Of a stretch of 64,000 nt of DNA, positions 10,276 to 22,740 are shown piece after piece. Both the position numbers and the translations under genes were made by a program. The DNA comes from Streblospio benedicti (taxonomy: Eukaryota > Annelida > Polychaeta > Spionida > Spionidae). The notes beneath the pieces are model-generated. The model ran no database searches, had not been told where the DNA came from, and saw nothing but the letters and a program-made list of their open reading frames with translations. Numbering within the stretch: position 1 is the first letter of the stretch; every line of letters starts with the position of its first letter. The stretch is taken from assembly GCA_019095985.1 (NCBI GenBank), contig CM032662.1:37442435-37506434 (forward strand), in the 5' to 3' direction.

Positions 10276-10497
10276 TACTAATCTACTAATGTAAAATTAC
10301 ATGTAAATCATACAGTGGAACCAAGTCTAACATAATGTACTACGAGTACCGGGGTATAGAGTGTATTCAAATATTGTCAAATATGTTGTTTAAAAGTCAA
10401 AATGTAAAGTCTAACACATAAATTACACAATGAAGTCTGTTCGGTAGAATATTTATACGGTCAGATCTTTACCTTTTTTCATTTACATACTGCTAAT

Positions 10498-10597
10498 CTA
10501 CGTAAAAAGATTATTGTATCACATAGATTTCACACACATGTACTGGGCTACGTAAAAGGATTGTTGTATCACATAGATTTCACACAGATGTACTGGG
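10498..10597. repeat. Two-copy tandem repeat, 50-base unit
   Basis: CTACGTAAAAAGATTATTGT... at 10498 and CTACGTAAAAGGATTGTTGT... at 10548 run in register to TGTACTGGG with only about four differences, so the duplication is recent. Confidence 0.9.
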
Positions 10598-12042
10598 TTT
10601 TCCCCTTCACGTTGAGTAGCAGTACTGCAATGTTTTTGTTGACAAGAAACCGGAAAGCATGACAAGTGGTCAAATGCGCATGTGCGGATATATGAGTATC
10701 TGGGTATAGTCCATGAGCTAAATAACTCTTGTGTTAAACAAAATATATTTGTTTTCCTCGGGAATGTTTTCCATATTTCCACACTTATCAGTTTATGGTT
10801 TTGAAAAGGGATCAATCAACTCTGTTACATTTCAAATTGTTTTATTCCAATTAGTTTCTTAGTTTTTATTTAGATGTAGATCTATGTAGTTCTCAATGTT
10901 GAATGCGCACAATTTGCACCTTTAAAATAAACTTAAAAGAAAATAATAATTGAGAAAAGGTTTTAATTTTTGGTAGATAAAAATGTAACCAAAAACAAAT
11001 GATTGACAATACAAAAGTATAATGAGAATATATTACTCATATAGATAGCACACACATCTTTTTCTTATGTACAAAGTGCAGATTTATTTTGGAAGGCACA
11101 CATCTCATTAAAAATCTGAAAAAAAATAGGGGCCTACTATTTTAAGTAAGTGCATGTTTGTGCTTAAAATGTCCATTAGCTGTTTTGAAAAAAATAATAA
11201 GATAATAATAATCTTTAAACTGGCTTAAGGACATAAATATCTAGGTAGGCTATCTATATAATTCACGATTTTAAAGATGATAGATAATAAGATGCACAAC
11301 ACTTCCCAGTAATTGAACTATCATGGAATAGACAATTTTAATGTTTTAATACATAAAAGTTATGTTAAAATTAGAAATAGGTTATTGTCAAGTGAGAATG
11401 GACCGATACAGGCATGTTTTACAAGTAATTATCATATCTATAGAAGTTGTTGATATACAGGTTAAACAAATGTAATAACTGTGATAACTAATAACTGCAT
11501 GTTAGTACTGTATATGTATTTTATTGTCATATGTACATAACTATAAATGATTTAATTTTATATGATTTACAAACCTACTGTAATGCTCGAAGGCGGTAAA
11601 ACACTCCCACGCCCAAGGAACGATTTTTGGAAAACTGACTGTCCTGGCGAAGACTGACTGTCCTGCGTTCACGCTAATAGGCGCGCTTATTGATTATAGT
11701 GTGCGGGGGGGAAAGACGTTAGAATTTCAAATTTCAAATAAAAATAGCAAGTAAGTTTTGAAAAACATAGGGAATGTTGTTTTTAATGCTGTGAACTCCC
11801 TAGATTAACAATGTTTTGGACTTCGTACATGTAATTTAGCACTTCCACTGATTTCGTATTCTTTTGCATTGATTTTACTTTCCAATATGCATTTATCTGT
11901 TCATTTTCAAACAAAAACAATATAGAAAAAACAAAGATACCATAAGTTGAAAACAGACTCGGGGCTAATTAATCAGTGGAATTTATGTGATAATTGTTCC
12001 AGCTAACAACAATTTGTCAATGTCGTCTGCAATCACGCACTA

Positions 12043-12052
12043 TGATTGACAG
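12043..12052 (+). promoter_or_regulatory. Exact Pbx-Meis composite site
   Basis: TGATTGACAG, the published composite half-site pair for Pbx (TGAT) and Meis/Prep (TGACAG). It lies in the spacer about 11.4 kb upstream of the Meis start codon. A one-mismatch relative (TGATTGACAA) lies at 11000-11009. Confidence 0.55.
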
Positions 12053-13484
12053 GTGAGTGATCGTCACATGGCTTACGCCAATATTTGTGCAGACTACAAT
12101 TGGTTGCTCCAGCAATAACATATGATTTAAAAGAGCATATATGGATAGTGGATAGAATAAAACATGTATCAAATAGTTCATAGGGAGATCGAAGGGAACA
12201 CATGAGGCATCCCGACTTCCCCCCACCCCCATCTCAAAATGTAATTTTCGTGTGTGTGTGTGGGGGGGGGGGCATGTTATCGAGCATTTTTGCACATACA
12301 AAACTACCGGCGTCCACAAGTTTTTCCCACCTCCAACCCCAACCATTTTTATTTCATGAAATTCTGTATCTACTGTGTCAGTTATTTACCAAACAGAAAC
12401 TTCTAAAAAGTGAATGAATTCAACACCTCATGCATGATATCAAGAATAGTATGATCCTGAATATTGTGGCCTGATAGGTTTCCTAGCATGAGTGTAGAAA
12501 CACGAAAGAATAAAGCAAACTAGATCATGTAATATTCAGCTAAAATTCTAATAGCTGAAAACATAAATTGAGAAAATTCTACCTGAGTGTTCTAAGCAAA
12601 ATCCCATTAAAATGAAACACACACAATCCGTTCCGTAGAAGTAGTGTACTGCAGAATCATAGAGTGAGCAAGGAACAGAAGGTCACTGGAAAGTTTCTTT
12701 TTCATGATGATTTTAGTAAGCACGTTATACTAGAAGGTATATGTTCACGTACAAAACATATTGACTACTTGAATACTTGGTCAACGTAAGATACGCACAA
12801 CTTAAAATAATAATAATAATTGATGCAGCTCCTCACATTAAAAATCAGATAAACACGTGTAAAAAAAGCTTTATTTGTGTACTGTGTTACTATTAAAAAG
12901 CAGTTAAAAATAAGTATATTTGTTTCAAGCACAATAAAATGACTTAAATATATAGTACAAGCACATAAATACATTGGCTTAGTACTTTTCTGTCAAAGAG
13001 GACAACACAACAGTTGAATATGAAAACAAAGTATAAGTGAGAGGTATACTTTTTAACACAATAACATGACTCTAAAAGTGCAGAACACGCATGTAAATAC
13101 ATTACCTACTTCTTTTCGTTGCACGCTCTCTTTCTGTTCACACAAACAACTTGGCACGGACAATCTTCAATCAGACGAAATCGAAAAAAGCACGTCTTCT
13201 CTCGCCTGCAGGCAGCAAACAGCCAAGTGACCTTCGACCCTGACTTTGACAGGTCGGATGATAAATGACTTGTTCATAAATTAAAGCAGTTGTTTGGCGT
13301 CCGTGACACCCAACAAGCCATTCACCCGTAGACAGCAGCGAACACTTAGAATAGTAACACAATATCCCTTGATTTGCGCACAGAAGAATTCATGACTGTG
13401 CTAGAGCAAGAGAAGGTGGTACATTAACAGTGTACTCTCTCTCTCTCTAAAAAAAAAGATTGCTGGGAATTGAAATATGGCCAA

Positions 13485-13620
13485 ATGTGGTCTTGATAGA
13501 GAGGTGGTGTCTTCTGTGTTTGAAGTACTCTTTATGGAGGTTTGGAACTTGAAAAATTCTTATTTTCTTATTCTTATTTTGATGGTGGTTTTTGTATAGA
13601 GGTAGCATTCATTGGAGGAC
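13485..13620 (-). mobile_element. GACC-type MITE, copy 5 (partial)
   Basis: TGTGGTCTTGATAGAGAGGT at the left and GTATAGAGGTAGCATTCATT at the right are reverse-orientation interior units. The terminal repeats are lost or diverged. Confidence 0.6.
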
Positions 13621-15709
13621 ATGGTGTATGAAATTTTACAATAAACAGATATCACCCTTCACCATCACTTCGGATACCACCTTCACTCAAACATTCAACA
13701 AAAATCCACCCTTTCAAGACATTTTCTTATAGTTGACAAATAGTTTCTATTGAAGAATCACACCATTCATTGCTACACAAATTAATTATCTTACACTTGT
13801 GTGTATTGCCTGCAAATATTACTTTTTCAGTGAAGGTGGGAAGTATACTACCTTCCCCTGCGTTAGCACAGTGATATCCGTGTATTCTTTGAGCGAGAAG
13901 AATTGCAAACTGTGCACGGATGATTCGCCGCCCGTCGACCTTCAAGGGCGACTTCACCTGGATTGTGGGAATTCTACTACTGAGAGGAAAGAGAAAAAAT
14001 GCAGACAATATTTGCTCTTTCGGATTCTATCTGAGATCCTGTCTAAAGTTCATGCAGATTTAAATGTCGTGGTTCTTGTTGAGCGTGTTTGGTTAAAGTT
14101 CGGCGTTCTGGATGGTTGATTAGCTGTGGTTGGAAGACATTTATTGAATTTTACTATTCAAAATGTAATCGTACGTTGTAAGAAAGCTTATATTAAATAA
14201 ATTCGCAATACATAGGTCTATTTGGACCATGCGGTGCTGAATCCATTTCTCACGAATCCCGCTTCATTGCAATGGTCCACACATCTTCTGCTGTGGTTGG
14301 AAGAACACATTTGAATTTTGTTAGTCTAAAAATTCAATTAGTCATGTCAGTTAAAAAAATCAAAAGGAAAAATGGGAGTGTAGAAAAAGGTATGCTAATA
14401 ATAGTGTCCCCAGCTGCATTATTCCACGGTAGAAAAAAGTTAAACTTTATATATTATCAGTGTTAAAAAGTACCCTGCCTAGCAGGGTTGTGGACTCCTA
14501 GTTATATTTAGACTGCACCGGGTCAGCGGATATGCAAAAACACACAAAACAACAACAACAACAAAAACCCAACAACGACAGAATGAAATATTTTGGTGGG
14601 GAAAAGGGTGGATGGGGAGCTTTCCCCCGAATCTGCATGTGAACTTCATTGCAATATTCCAAGCAGGACTATCTTATCTACCTGTTTCCGTGGACCTTGG
14701 ATGAGATCGGAAGCGTTCTGAGGGTCCGGCCGAGGGTGGCCGTGTGTGAAGACAAGACAGCCTCATTAAGATAGTCAAGTCTTTATCATGATATTTTAAA
14801 AACTTACAAAAATACATACACTAAGAAGGGAAAGATATGACTGTACTTATTCCTTGATTTCGTTAAAAGATAATTGTGTATTCAAAACTCAACATTTTAA
14901 AGTAAGCATTAAAATTACTAGCACCGTGGACCATCACTTTTACTTAGAAACAAAAAACAACAACAACAAATAAAAAAATAAAACAGGTTATCAACTTAAA
15001 TTTACAGTAACCACCTTGGTAGCACGTTAAATTAATCTGTGTGGAGAAAAGTACACATAAGTAATGGATATTTTTTTGATTTTTAAATAATCTCTAATAA
15101 TTTTCATACAGAACAACTGGAAACCTCTAACAGACAGAAGAAAACAAGGACCAAGGTACAAGTACCATTGTTTATGACTCTAAGTGACAGGAACACGAAT
15201 ATCAATATTCATAAACACGACAAATGTAACAAGATACAACAAATGACCAAACAAACAATAAATCACAGAACCTGCCATTAGCATCTATTTATTGAAGTTC
15301 AAAAATGCTATTTATCTGGTGTACGGTAGTTTGTTTCACATTATAAAACTATGTTCTTATTTTTTTCTACTGTTTATGTTAAAACATGAATTGAATTGTA
15401 TTGAAAATATTATTTATCATGGATATACATTACACAAACCACACAGCTGAATACAATGAAAAGGCAAACTAATTTTCACACTGCAATATAAAACAGAGAA
15501 GCACTAAAAGTTCATACATATATGTTCTTATTTCCACAGTGGATCTTGACTGAATAAGTTTCCAACTTATTAAAGTTGAGTAATTAAAACTACTAAAAAT
15601 TACTCTAAAAAAAATCATCTGGGAAAACTTGGGCCTACTCATTGCTAATTTAATCATCAGAAACAGTAGAATGACAAATAAGATAATAATTTAAAACTAA
15701 ACAGCTGCT

Positions 15710-15995
15710 CGTTTTACCCACTGTGCGGGCACCTTGCATGTTTGTTTTCAAGTCGTGCCGACTCGACTCCCAATTCGACACCTCGTCTGACATCAACGTC
15801 TTTGATCACGATCGAATCTTCATTAACCTCCGACACTTTCCCGCCAAAGACTCATCACTGATTCTAGCGCATTGTTGGCGAGTATCACATTCTAGCCTCG
15901 TCTCGGATGACCGCACGCGGGGGATAGGGGCGTTGATAATCGTCCGGTCGTCTGCCCCACTGTCATGGCATGCTGGTCGCTCTTATATAACTTCT
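15710..15995. promoter_or_regulatory. CpG-rich patch with TATA-like sequence
   Basis: About 280 bases markedly richer in C, G and CpG than the flanks, ending with TTATATAA at about 15981. It could be a distal promoter, perhaps of a non-coding RNA or a far-upstream Meis exon. An open frame across it (15723-16004) shows no recognisable protein. Confidence 0.4.
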
Positions 15996-16227
15996 GTAAA
16001 GTAATCTATGTACTCATGTAGCATTACAACTTGATGGACGAGTATACGTGTGTAGCTATGTATAGTTATAGTCGATTAGTCAATGTGCAGTGTTTGTTTT
16101 TATGTTATGTGTTTTTCCTTGATCCACGGGTCCACTCCATCACAATTTTAGTTTGATATTTCCTTATTTTAATATCTACAAGAGATTAATATGTAAAATG
16201 ATATACAATCGCCTAATAATAGCCTAG

Positions 16228-16316
16228 CAGTGTAGGATCCAGCCCCCTGCCCCCTTTTTTTTCAAGCTTTAATTTTCCTGATTGGCCTTTTCCGAGAAAT
16301 CCTGGACCTGCTACTG
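16228..16316. mobile_element. GGATCCAGG-type MITE, copy 1
   Basis: 89 bases from CAGTGTAGGATCCAGCCCCC to CCTGGACCTGCTACTG. The ends are imperfect inverted repeats (CAGTG.AGGATCCAG against CAGTAGCAGGTCCAG). Interior has the poly-C/poly-T strand bias usual for this type. Confidence 0.6.
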
Positions 16317-18439
16317 CATATATAACCAATTTATCACAGATTTCAATTTCCCTGTGCTTTACTTTAATGTACTTATCTCATTCATTTTTTTTTCTTTCTA
16401 TATCATTATGTGGTAGACAAATGCTTGTTTAAGACAAGAAAAAAGCAGAAAATGGAGTTAATTACTTGTAGACAGCAGCCATATATTACACACACATATA
16501 CGAGGTAAACCTTTCATAAACTGCAACATTTTAACCAAACAACAAACAAACTGTTGAAATTATGCATCACATGTGCCACATATTTAATCATGATAGTTTG
16601 CAAAACTTCAACATTTGAACAATAAATTTTCAGAAAAGTTTTTTGGATAGTCTGCAAAGTTGCAAACTCTAGAATGACATTGCAGTGGACATATATATGT
16701 CCATGTGAATTTGCATGCATTAGGTGCAATGAATATTCTTCTTGAGAAGGAGTGAAGAGTAAGCAATCAGACCATTATTTCATTTATTGTTCTGTGGATT
16801 AATCTCTACAAAACAAAACAGGCATGCACAGCTATTAGTATTAACATTATTTGGTATAGCCTACCGTATAGGTAATGTCAGTTTTCATTAGTATTCGTTT
16901 TCGTAGTGATTATTGATAGCTATGAGACACGTAACAAAATAACACATTACAAAAGTCCTTACCTTTTTATACTATCATAAACAGATACCTTCTGTAGTTC
17001 TTTGTGTAATTTCTTTAAAATATCTTTATCTCATTCTATTACTGTCATTGTGCTACGTGTGCATGTTACGTAAAACAATAGTGAGGGTTTCTGCAGACTT
17101 TCTTCGGAAAAAATAAATGAATAAATTGACACAACGGTGGACACTTGCAGAATTTGAAGCTGGTCGGACTACATTGAAAATAGAAATTATCTCTTTCACA
17201 CCATTCAGTAATAATTAACATAGTTCACTCTATAAGATCTAAATCAAAACCAGAGTGTACATAACCTACTCCATATTTCTCATACACCGAGTCAATATGC
17301 AAATTGTTTTGATAACTTTCCGTGTCGTCTGTAAAAACACAAATCCTGATACGTGAAACTCGCTAATAGACGTTTTATGTTGCATTAAACATAAAGTCAA
17401 CAAACTGGCATCGTTTAATCGCAAACTAATGACTTTCATAAACATTCCAGTCATTAAAATGTCACGGAGCTCTGGTCATTTAGCGCCTGTGCCTGCAAAC
17501 AGACCCCCTTTCCCCTGCCCACCTCTCTCCAATCTCTGATGCCCCTCAGGTGGCATTTCCAGGGCTCCCTGGAGCTGCTTACAGAAGCTGTGATGTGCTA
17601 ATGAAGTCGTCCACGCCGATAACTAATTAAGAATCCCCTGACACCAACGGATACTCTCGCTTATCACGTGATTTGCAGTAACGTTGCGTAAACTCGACTG
17701 CGCGGGAAATTCCTCATTGCTACTGGGCTAACTGATCGCTGGTGACTTTCGCGCGTACGAATCGGTCACGGGGAATCCTAGGGCGTACAATGATTGTTTT
17801 ATCGCTTCTCAAGAGACTACATGGGGTCTGAAAATAGGTGCAGTGTCCAAATCTTGAGCCATTCCAAAACGTGCCCATGTTTATGATAATGTCTGTATTG
17901 ACGAAATATGCTTGGCACATGCAGTTTATATTTCAATTGTCATTTTTAAAAGTTAAACCAGCTAAAACAAATTACTTTGACGTATGACTTTTAACCCCAC
18001 GTACACACTCTTCTGTCCATCTTCGCACTATGCATTCACCATAACAATGTCCTTGCCTTACAACCTACAGTGTGCTAAATAAATCATGATTGGCGATGTC
18101 AGGGTTTGAAAACTACTTGACTCGGCGTAACTGGAAAACTGTACTGTGATTGCATCCCGCGGTGGTGCGGTGATCGCTACTGTTCCGGCATTTCTAGGTG
18201 AACGTCCCTGGGCTCATCCATCAGGGGGAGACACGGGCGGCCTTGGCGCGTCAGCTACCTGTGTGTGTACAGATGGTGTACACACACACTGCAGGGGAGA
18301 CACAGTCATGATCTTCATCAGTGACTGAGCTGAGTGTGTTTTGTATACATGTAACTTTATTGTCATTCAAAAGAGAGTATATATTTTCTCAAGTGTTATA
18401 TATGGGTATATAGTGTCATTTTGTGCGCAAGTATTGAAG

Positions 18440-18590
18440 TACTAATTTCCTTCTCCAAGTTTATAGGGTTATATCACATAGCCATTGCTAGTGGTAGGGG
18501 TTTAGCTATAGGGTTCGACTCTCTGCAGTGGCTGTGTGATATCAGCCCCATAAACTTGGATAAAGAACTCTTGGTGGGTGGGTGTCTGTG
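18440..18590. repeat. SINE-like repeat, inverted dimer
   Basis: CTCCAAGTTTATAGGGTTAT at 18453 is the inverse of ATCAGCCCCATAAACTTGGA ending about 18560. Between them GCTATAGGGTTCGACTCTC resembles a tRNA B box, and TGGCTGTGTGATATCAGCC follows. The tail phrase GTGATATAGCCCTATAAACT recurs at 43057, 52246 and 55070. Confidence 0.6.
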
Positions 18591-20429
18591 CCAAATAGTT
18601 CGTGTATGAGAGGCATTGCTTTTATGAACTGTCAGTATAACTTAGTCGTGCAGAATCAAATAAATTTAACATGAATATTATTAGCCCTATCTGCATCACC
18701 TGATTAGTGTTTGTTGTTTATCCTATTACAGGAGTAGGATCTTGTAGGATCTTAGTCCGTGTGTGCGCACGCGCGAACAAATTGCGAAAGTCGAGCACTC
18801 TCATAACGATAAAAAGGAGGAGCATAAATCAACAAACAGCCAACTTTTACTGCTTGCTAAATACAATCGGATATTCGGGGCTCTAAATATAGTAGCGAAA
18901 AACTGGCTGGTCCCTTCAGTGGAGCTAGACACACGGTCGTACGCAAACACTCGTGATTTGTAGCACGGGAGGGTCGTATATTTTTCACGTTTGGTCAAAA
19001 CAACCGCAAGCCAGAACTGGAACTTGTGCACACAGAGGTTTTCTCTAATTCATCATGGCTACTTGGACTGTGAATTTTATTTTAGTGATCATATAAAACA
19101 GTTCTTGTATGTTTGTTGACCTTTTTATTGGTGTACCATCACTATGTGAAATTTGTGAGTTATGGCTTTCAATTCTCTGTGTGCATAGATGACATGAAAT
19201 AACATTATGTAGCTTGTATTGTTGTCAATATTGTTTAATAGGATTAAATTACAATGTCTATTTTTATAGTTATAATATTGTATGTAAATCTATGCCACTG
19301 CCATTGAAGGACCCTTGCAGTTGTTGTACATGCATATCCTATTTTAACTTTCTGCACTACACTATTTCTAATACAAACTCATCCATTCACTTTGAGAAAA
19401 ACCAAATCTTCAAAATTCAATACGGCATGTGTTCTCTTGATAACAATCAACTATTTTTGTAATTCCTCTGAATTTTTGTTAAGTTTGAATAGTGATTGTA
19501 AATCATAATTCTAAAGATGATTTTGTCCAAATTACTTTCAGTTTGAAACCCCACAGACATCTGGTTAAGGCTATTTTGTAATCTATTTGATCTAAAAGCA
19601 CATTTTAGTAGAATAATTCTGTACGTAAAGCATACAACGGCTTTGATTTTTTTTCGTGATTTTGCTTGCTATGAAGTTCTTTCTTTGTTGTACCTTACTT
19701 TACAATTGCTTGCTCGTATAACCTGGTACAGTGTCCTTCCATGGTCATTGAGTTGTATCTAGTAGCCTACTTAGTTAAAGCAATAAGGAGCATATGACTG
19801 TGTACATGTGTCTATGTTCTCTCTGTGTTGTATTTTTAATATGTTACAAATCCAATTCATGAGAAATAAGTATGTTTCCATTGATTTGATATGCAAATGA
19901 TTTTTGTGTTTCATTTGTCCTTGAAAAGCAAGCAATTATCACAACTATCATAGCTGTATAACCTACATACATTTTCTGCTAATGTAGTAGATCTATATAA
20001 ACGTAGGCTTACATTCCTAAATTACTAATTACCAGAAGCAATGACAGCAGCATATTCAACTCAAATTATCAAACGTATACTACTAATATATTCATATCAC
20101 TGATTTATTTTAACGAACTATTAGGCAAGTTTATAATGGCAGTGTGACATCTAGGAGAATTAAACGTATAGCCCTATTATTTGTTTAATAAAAAGTAAGA
20201 AGAGAGAGGAAACGGAAGACTCATGCACAATGTACTCTAAACAAACTCAAATTCTACCAACCAACTCAGTATATATTCATGTAAAATACCTAAAGGCGGA
20301 CACTATAGTTTACATAAGTTAGCAGTGTGGCAATGAGAGAATCCCCATCCATAGGTGCTATATTGACCATAATAATAAAAGAAGAGGTAGAGAGAAAAGA
20401 AGACACATGTACTCTCCCTCGCAGAGATG

Positions 20430-20880
20430 CTGTTGTGAGTCGTGTGCGCCTCACGAGCTCTCTGTTACTCAAGGTGAAGCGACCAGCGGCCCCTGCCCGG
20501 CCCCGACCATGCAGAGAGGGGCGGGGCCTCCGTCAACGCAGCCTCGCGCCCATTGGTCCGTCTCCTCTCGGGGCCACGGGATCAATGGCGGAGGGCGGAG
20601 CCAAAACAGCGCCCTGAGACGTGCTGCCACCGCGCGGCCACCACACACACTACAAGAGAAATTGTGTGTCGTCTGCCATGCTCGCTTTACGTGCTCGGGA
20701 GCTTGGCCCCTGCCTCACCCGCGCCACGCAGCGAGCGAGCGACGAGCACGGGGCCCCGACCACGGCGAATAGGGCCGACGACGACGTCGACACTTGATAA
20801 AAACGGGCGAACGTCTTGCTGCCATCGCCTCATTGTTGCGGCTGACAATAAGTGCTTCTAAACGTCGCCCGGGCGAGGCT
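20430..20880. promoter_or_regulatory. CpG island, probable distal Meis promoter region
   Basis: The most GC- and CpG-rich non-coding stretch in the window. It has a GC box (GGGGCGGGGCC, 20518-20527) and an inverted CCAAT box (CCATTGG, about 20550). It lies 2.6 kb upstream of the Meis start codon. Open frames crossing it are a by-product of high GC and show no known protein. Confidence 0.6.
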
Positions 20881-20970
20881 TTATTTGTCACGTTATGGCT
20901 GCTGTGTTTTTATAGCCGCTGACTGGGTGTACGTTTATTGTTTCTTCATGGCCGTGTCTATATCTTCTCG

Positions 20971-21260
20971 CTGTCTTGGCTCTTCGTCAGTAATAGAGTA
21001 ACAACAATGTAATAATAGAGTACTACTAGGCCTACCAATGTCAATGATAATACAACTCAAACTTGTACATTTGTGTACATATTAGCTGGACTCTGACCTC
21101 CTTAAAAAGACTGCCTCGCATTTGAGACCACCTGTCTTGGCTCTTCATGAATAAACAATGTCAATCATAACACAGCTGCAAACTGCTAGAGACCCTCTCC
21201 CGAACCTCAATAAAAAGAACGCCTCTCAACTGAGACCACTTGAAGACTATCTTCCCCCAG
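20971..21260. repeat. Tandem segmental duplication including GACC-type MITE fragments
   Basis: GTCTTGGCTCTTCGTCAGTA at about 20971 recurs as GTCTTGGCTCTTCATGAATA at 21135. AATGTCAATGATAATACAAC recurs as AATGTCAATCATAACACAGC, and both end with a GACC-type fragment (CCTTAAAAAGACTGCCTC / CAATAAAAAGAACGCCTC). Unit about 165 bases, shortened in copy 2. Confidence 0.75.
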
Positions 21261-22236
21261 TAGGAGCCTACCACAGATTTATAGGTGGCTGTACGTGGCC
21301 TGGAGTAGGAGGCGGCCGCCGATACGTCTTGCCGGGTCGTCAAGTCTGCCACGAGGCCACTTGAGGCTAACGTATTGCGTGTCACCCGCACTGCTACAGT
21401 GGTCTGCTGTTTGGGGCTCTAACCCGCGTTCGCACTGCCCGTATACCACATCATAATGATCTCAGTACTCTATGAGTATATGATATAAGAGGTAGTACTG
21501 GCAGATACATGCTTTTGTTTTGTTTTTAGAAAAGAAAAAGGGATGGGGCGGGGTGCAATCACTAGGTTTCACATGTTTATTTTTCACGTGAAAGCTTGCA
21601 AAGTTTCCAGCAAAAAATGAAAATTTTCATTTATTTGGTAGGGATAGGTATTTACTCAATTGATGAACCAATAGTCGGGGACTTGTGTAGCATATTAAAA
21701 AAAGAACGCCTATCAAATGCAATATATTAGCAGGTCCGTAGTGTCGGGACTACAGACCCATGTGTGTAGTGCACGACACCAAGAAACCTGCTGCAGTACA
21801 ATACCGACCGGACGTCAAACGTTGCCGTATAAATCACGTCTGCTGCCGTCGCTCATCGTAAAGCGCCAGGTCGGATGATCGGCGCCACGGGCTCCGCTTA
21901 CGGAACCCAACCGTGCTCCAAATAAACGATGACACATTGGCAACGGTAAACGTCTCACGTGCCGAGCTTGGGTGTCTCTGATGTGACGTAATAGGTCGTA
22001 ACGCTATTTGTTTGTTTGGCCAGGTTTTTCAACGTTGATTTCTCGTCTGTTGTTCGCTGCACACGCACGGGGCACGTGTTTTCTGTTGTTGTGGTCATCT
22101 GCACACATTTAGGTCTCTGTAGGGAATGGAATAGTTTTGGGTGTGCTGTGGAAATAAATACAAACAGCATGATGATCTCGTGTGCGTTTGTTGCATAACG
22201 GAATAAAAACCCAAAACATGACCGGTTTATGTCACC
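21261..22236. other. Meis upstream region
   Basis: Unique sequence with alternating GC-richer (21290-21440, 21730-21960) and AT-rich parts. I see no exon, though part may be transcribed as Meis 5' untranslated sequence. Confidence 0.45.
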
Positions 22237-22740
22237 GGATTCTTTGCGAACGGGGTAGCCTACGTTATAATCCTCGAACGCCTGCCCTTTACAGCCATCA
22301 CTCCACACAGCCCAACACCAACAACACCCCAACATTGAGCCAATCCTATATCATCACACCAACTTGGTTGTTTTCACAGTTATGTATGAGCGAAAATAGA
22401 GAGATGGTGAGAAAATGAGCTACGATTTACGTTTTGATTCCTCGCGAACAGGGTACATTATATACACGCAATCCACCATTGCCACCCCTAACTCTGAAGT
22501 GTCCCCCCACACACACACGGCTGTCTCCACAGTATGAACGAAAGTAGACAGCAGTAGACAATAACGAACGAAGCATGTACCTTAGGAGGTCATAATGATC
22601 ATAACCCCAAATCCTCACCCTTCACAATCACCAACACCAAGACCAACAACACCCCAACTCTACTACAACATCAACAACACCACCCCAACTGTCTTCACCG
22701 GTTGTGTTTGAGCGAGAGAAGAAGACAGCAGACGAACTGA
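22237..22740. repeat. Diverged three-unit tandem repeat upstream of Meis
   Basis: Three successive blocks share GATTCYTYGCGAAC.GGGTA (22239, 22436), CCAACACCAACAACACCCCA (22313; CCAAGACCAACAACACCCCA at about 22637) and a close ending CACAGT.ATG.A.CGAAA.TAGA (about 22375, 22527; CCGGTTGTGTTTGAGCGAGA at 22697). Unit about 150-190 bases, strongly diverged. Confidence 0.5.

Larger units (their letters stand above)
8110..15710. other. Intergenic spacer, distal half
   Basis: AT-rich, between the BBOX-like start and the first CpG-rich patch. Contents recognised: a TTAA-flanked element (8861-9451), a degenerate pogo-like end (9624), two GACC-type MITEs (10118, 13485), a 50-base tandem pair (10498), an exact Pbx-Meis decamer (12043) and a GC-richer stretch at 13830-13990 that looks faintly coding but has no paired splice sites I trust. 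Otherwise nothing seen. Confidence 0.55.
15996..20425. other. Intergenic spacer, middle part
   Basis: AT-rich. Holds a GGATCCAGG-type MITE (16228-16316), a GC-richer unique block (about 17460-17780) with possible regulatory value, a GC-rich block at 18140-18300 containing the inverted repeat TGTGTGTACA...TGTACACACA, and a SINE-like fold-back at 18440-18590. No coding exon supported. Confidence 0.55.

Noticed and set aside
12240-12275. GT/poly-G run as a functional element
   Set aside because: Simple-sequence tract; no further structure.
13727-14119. Overlapping coding-like frames on both strands (93 and 106 codons)
   Set aside because: GC-richer than the flanks, but neither peptide is recognisable and no good acceptor/donor pair frames it.
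20407-20772. 121-codon frame in the CpG island
   Set aside because: High GC removes stop codons in several frames at once; the peptide is low-complexity and GC boxes lie within it.
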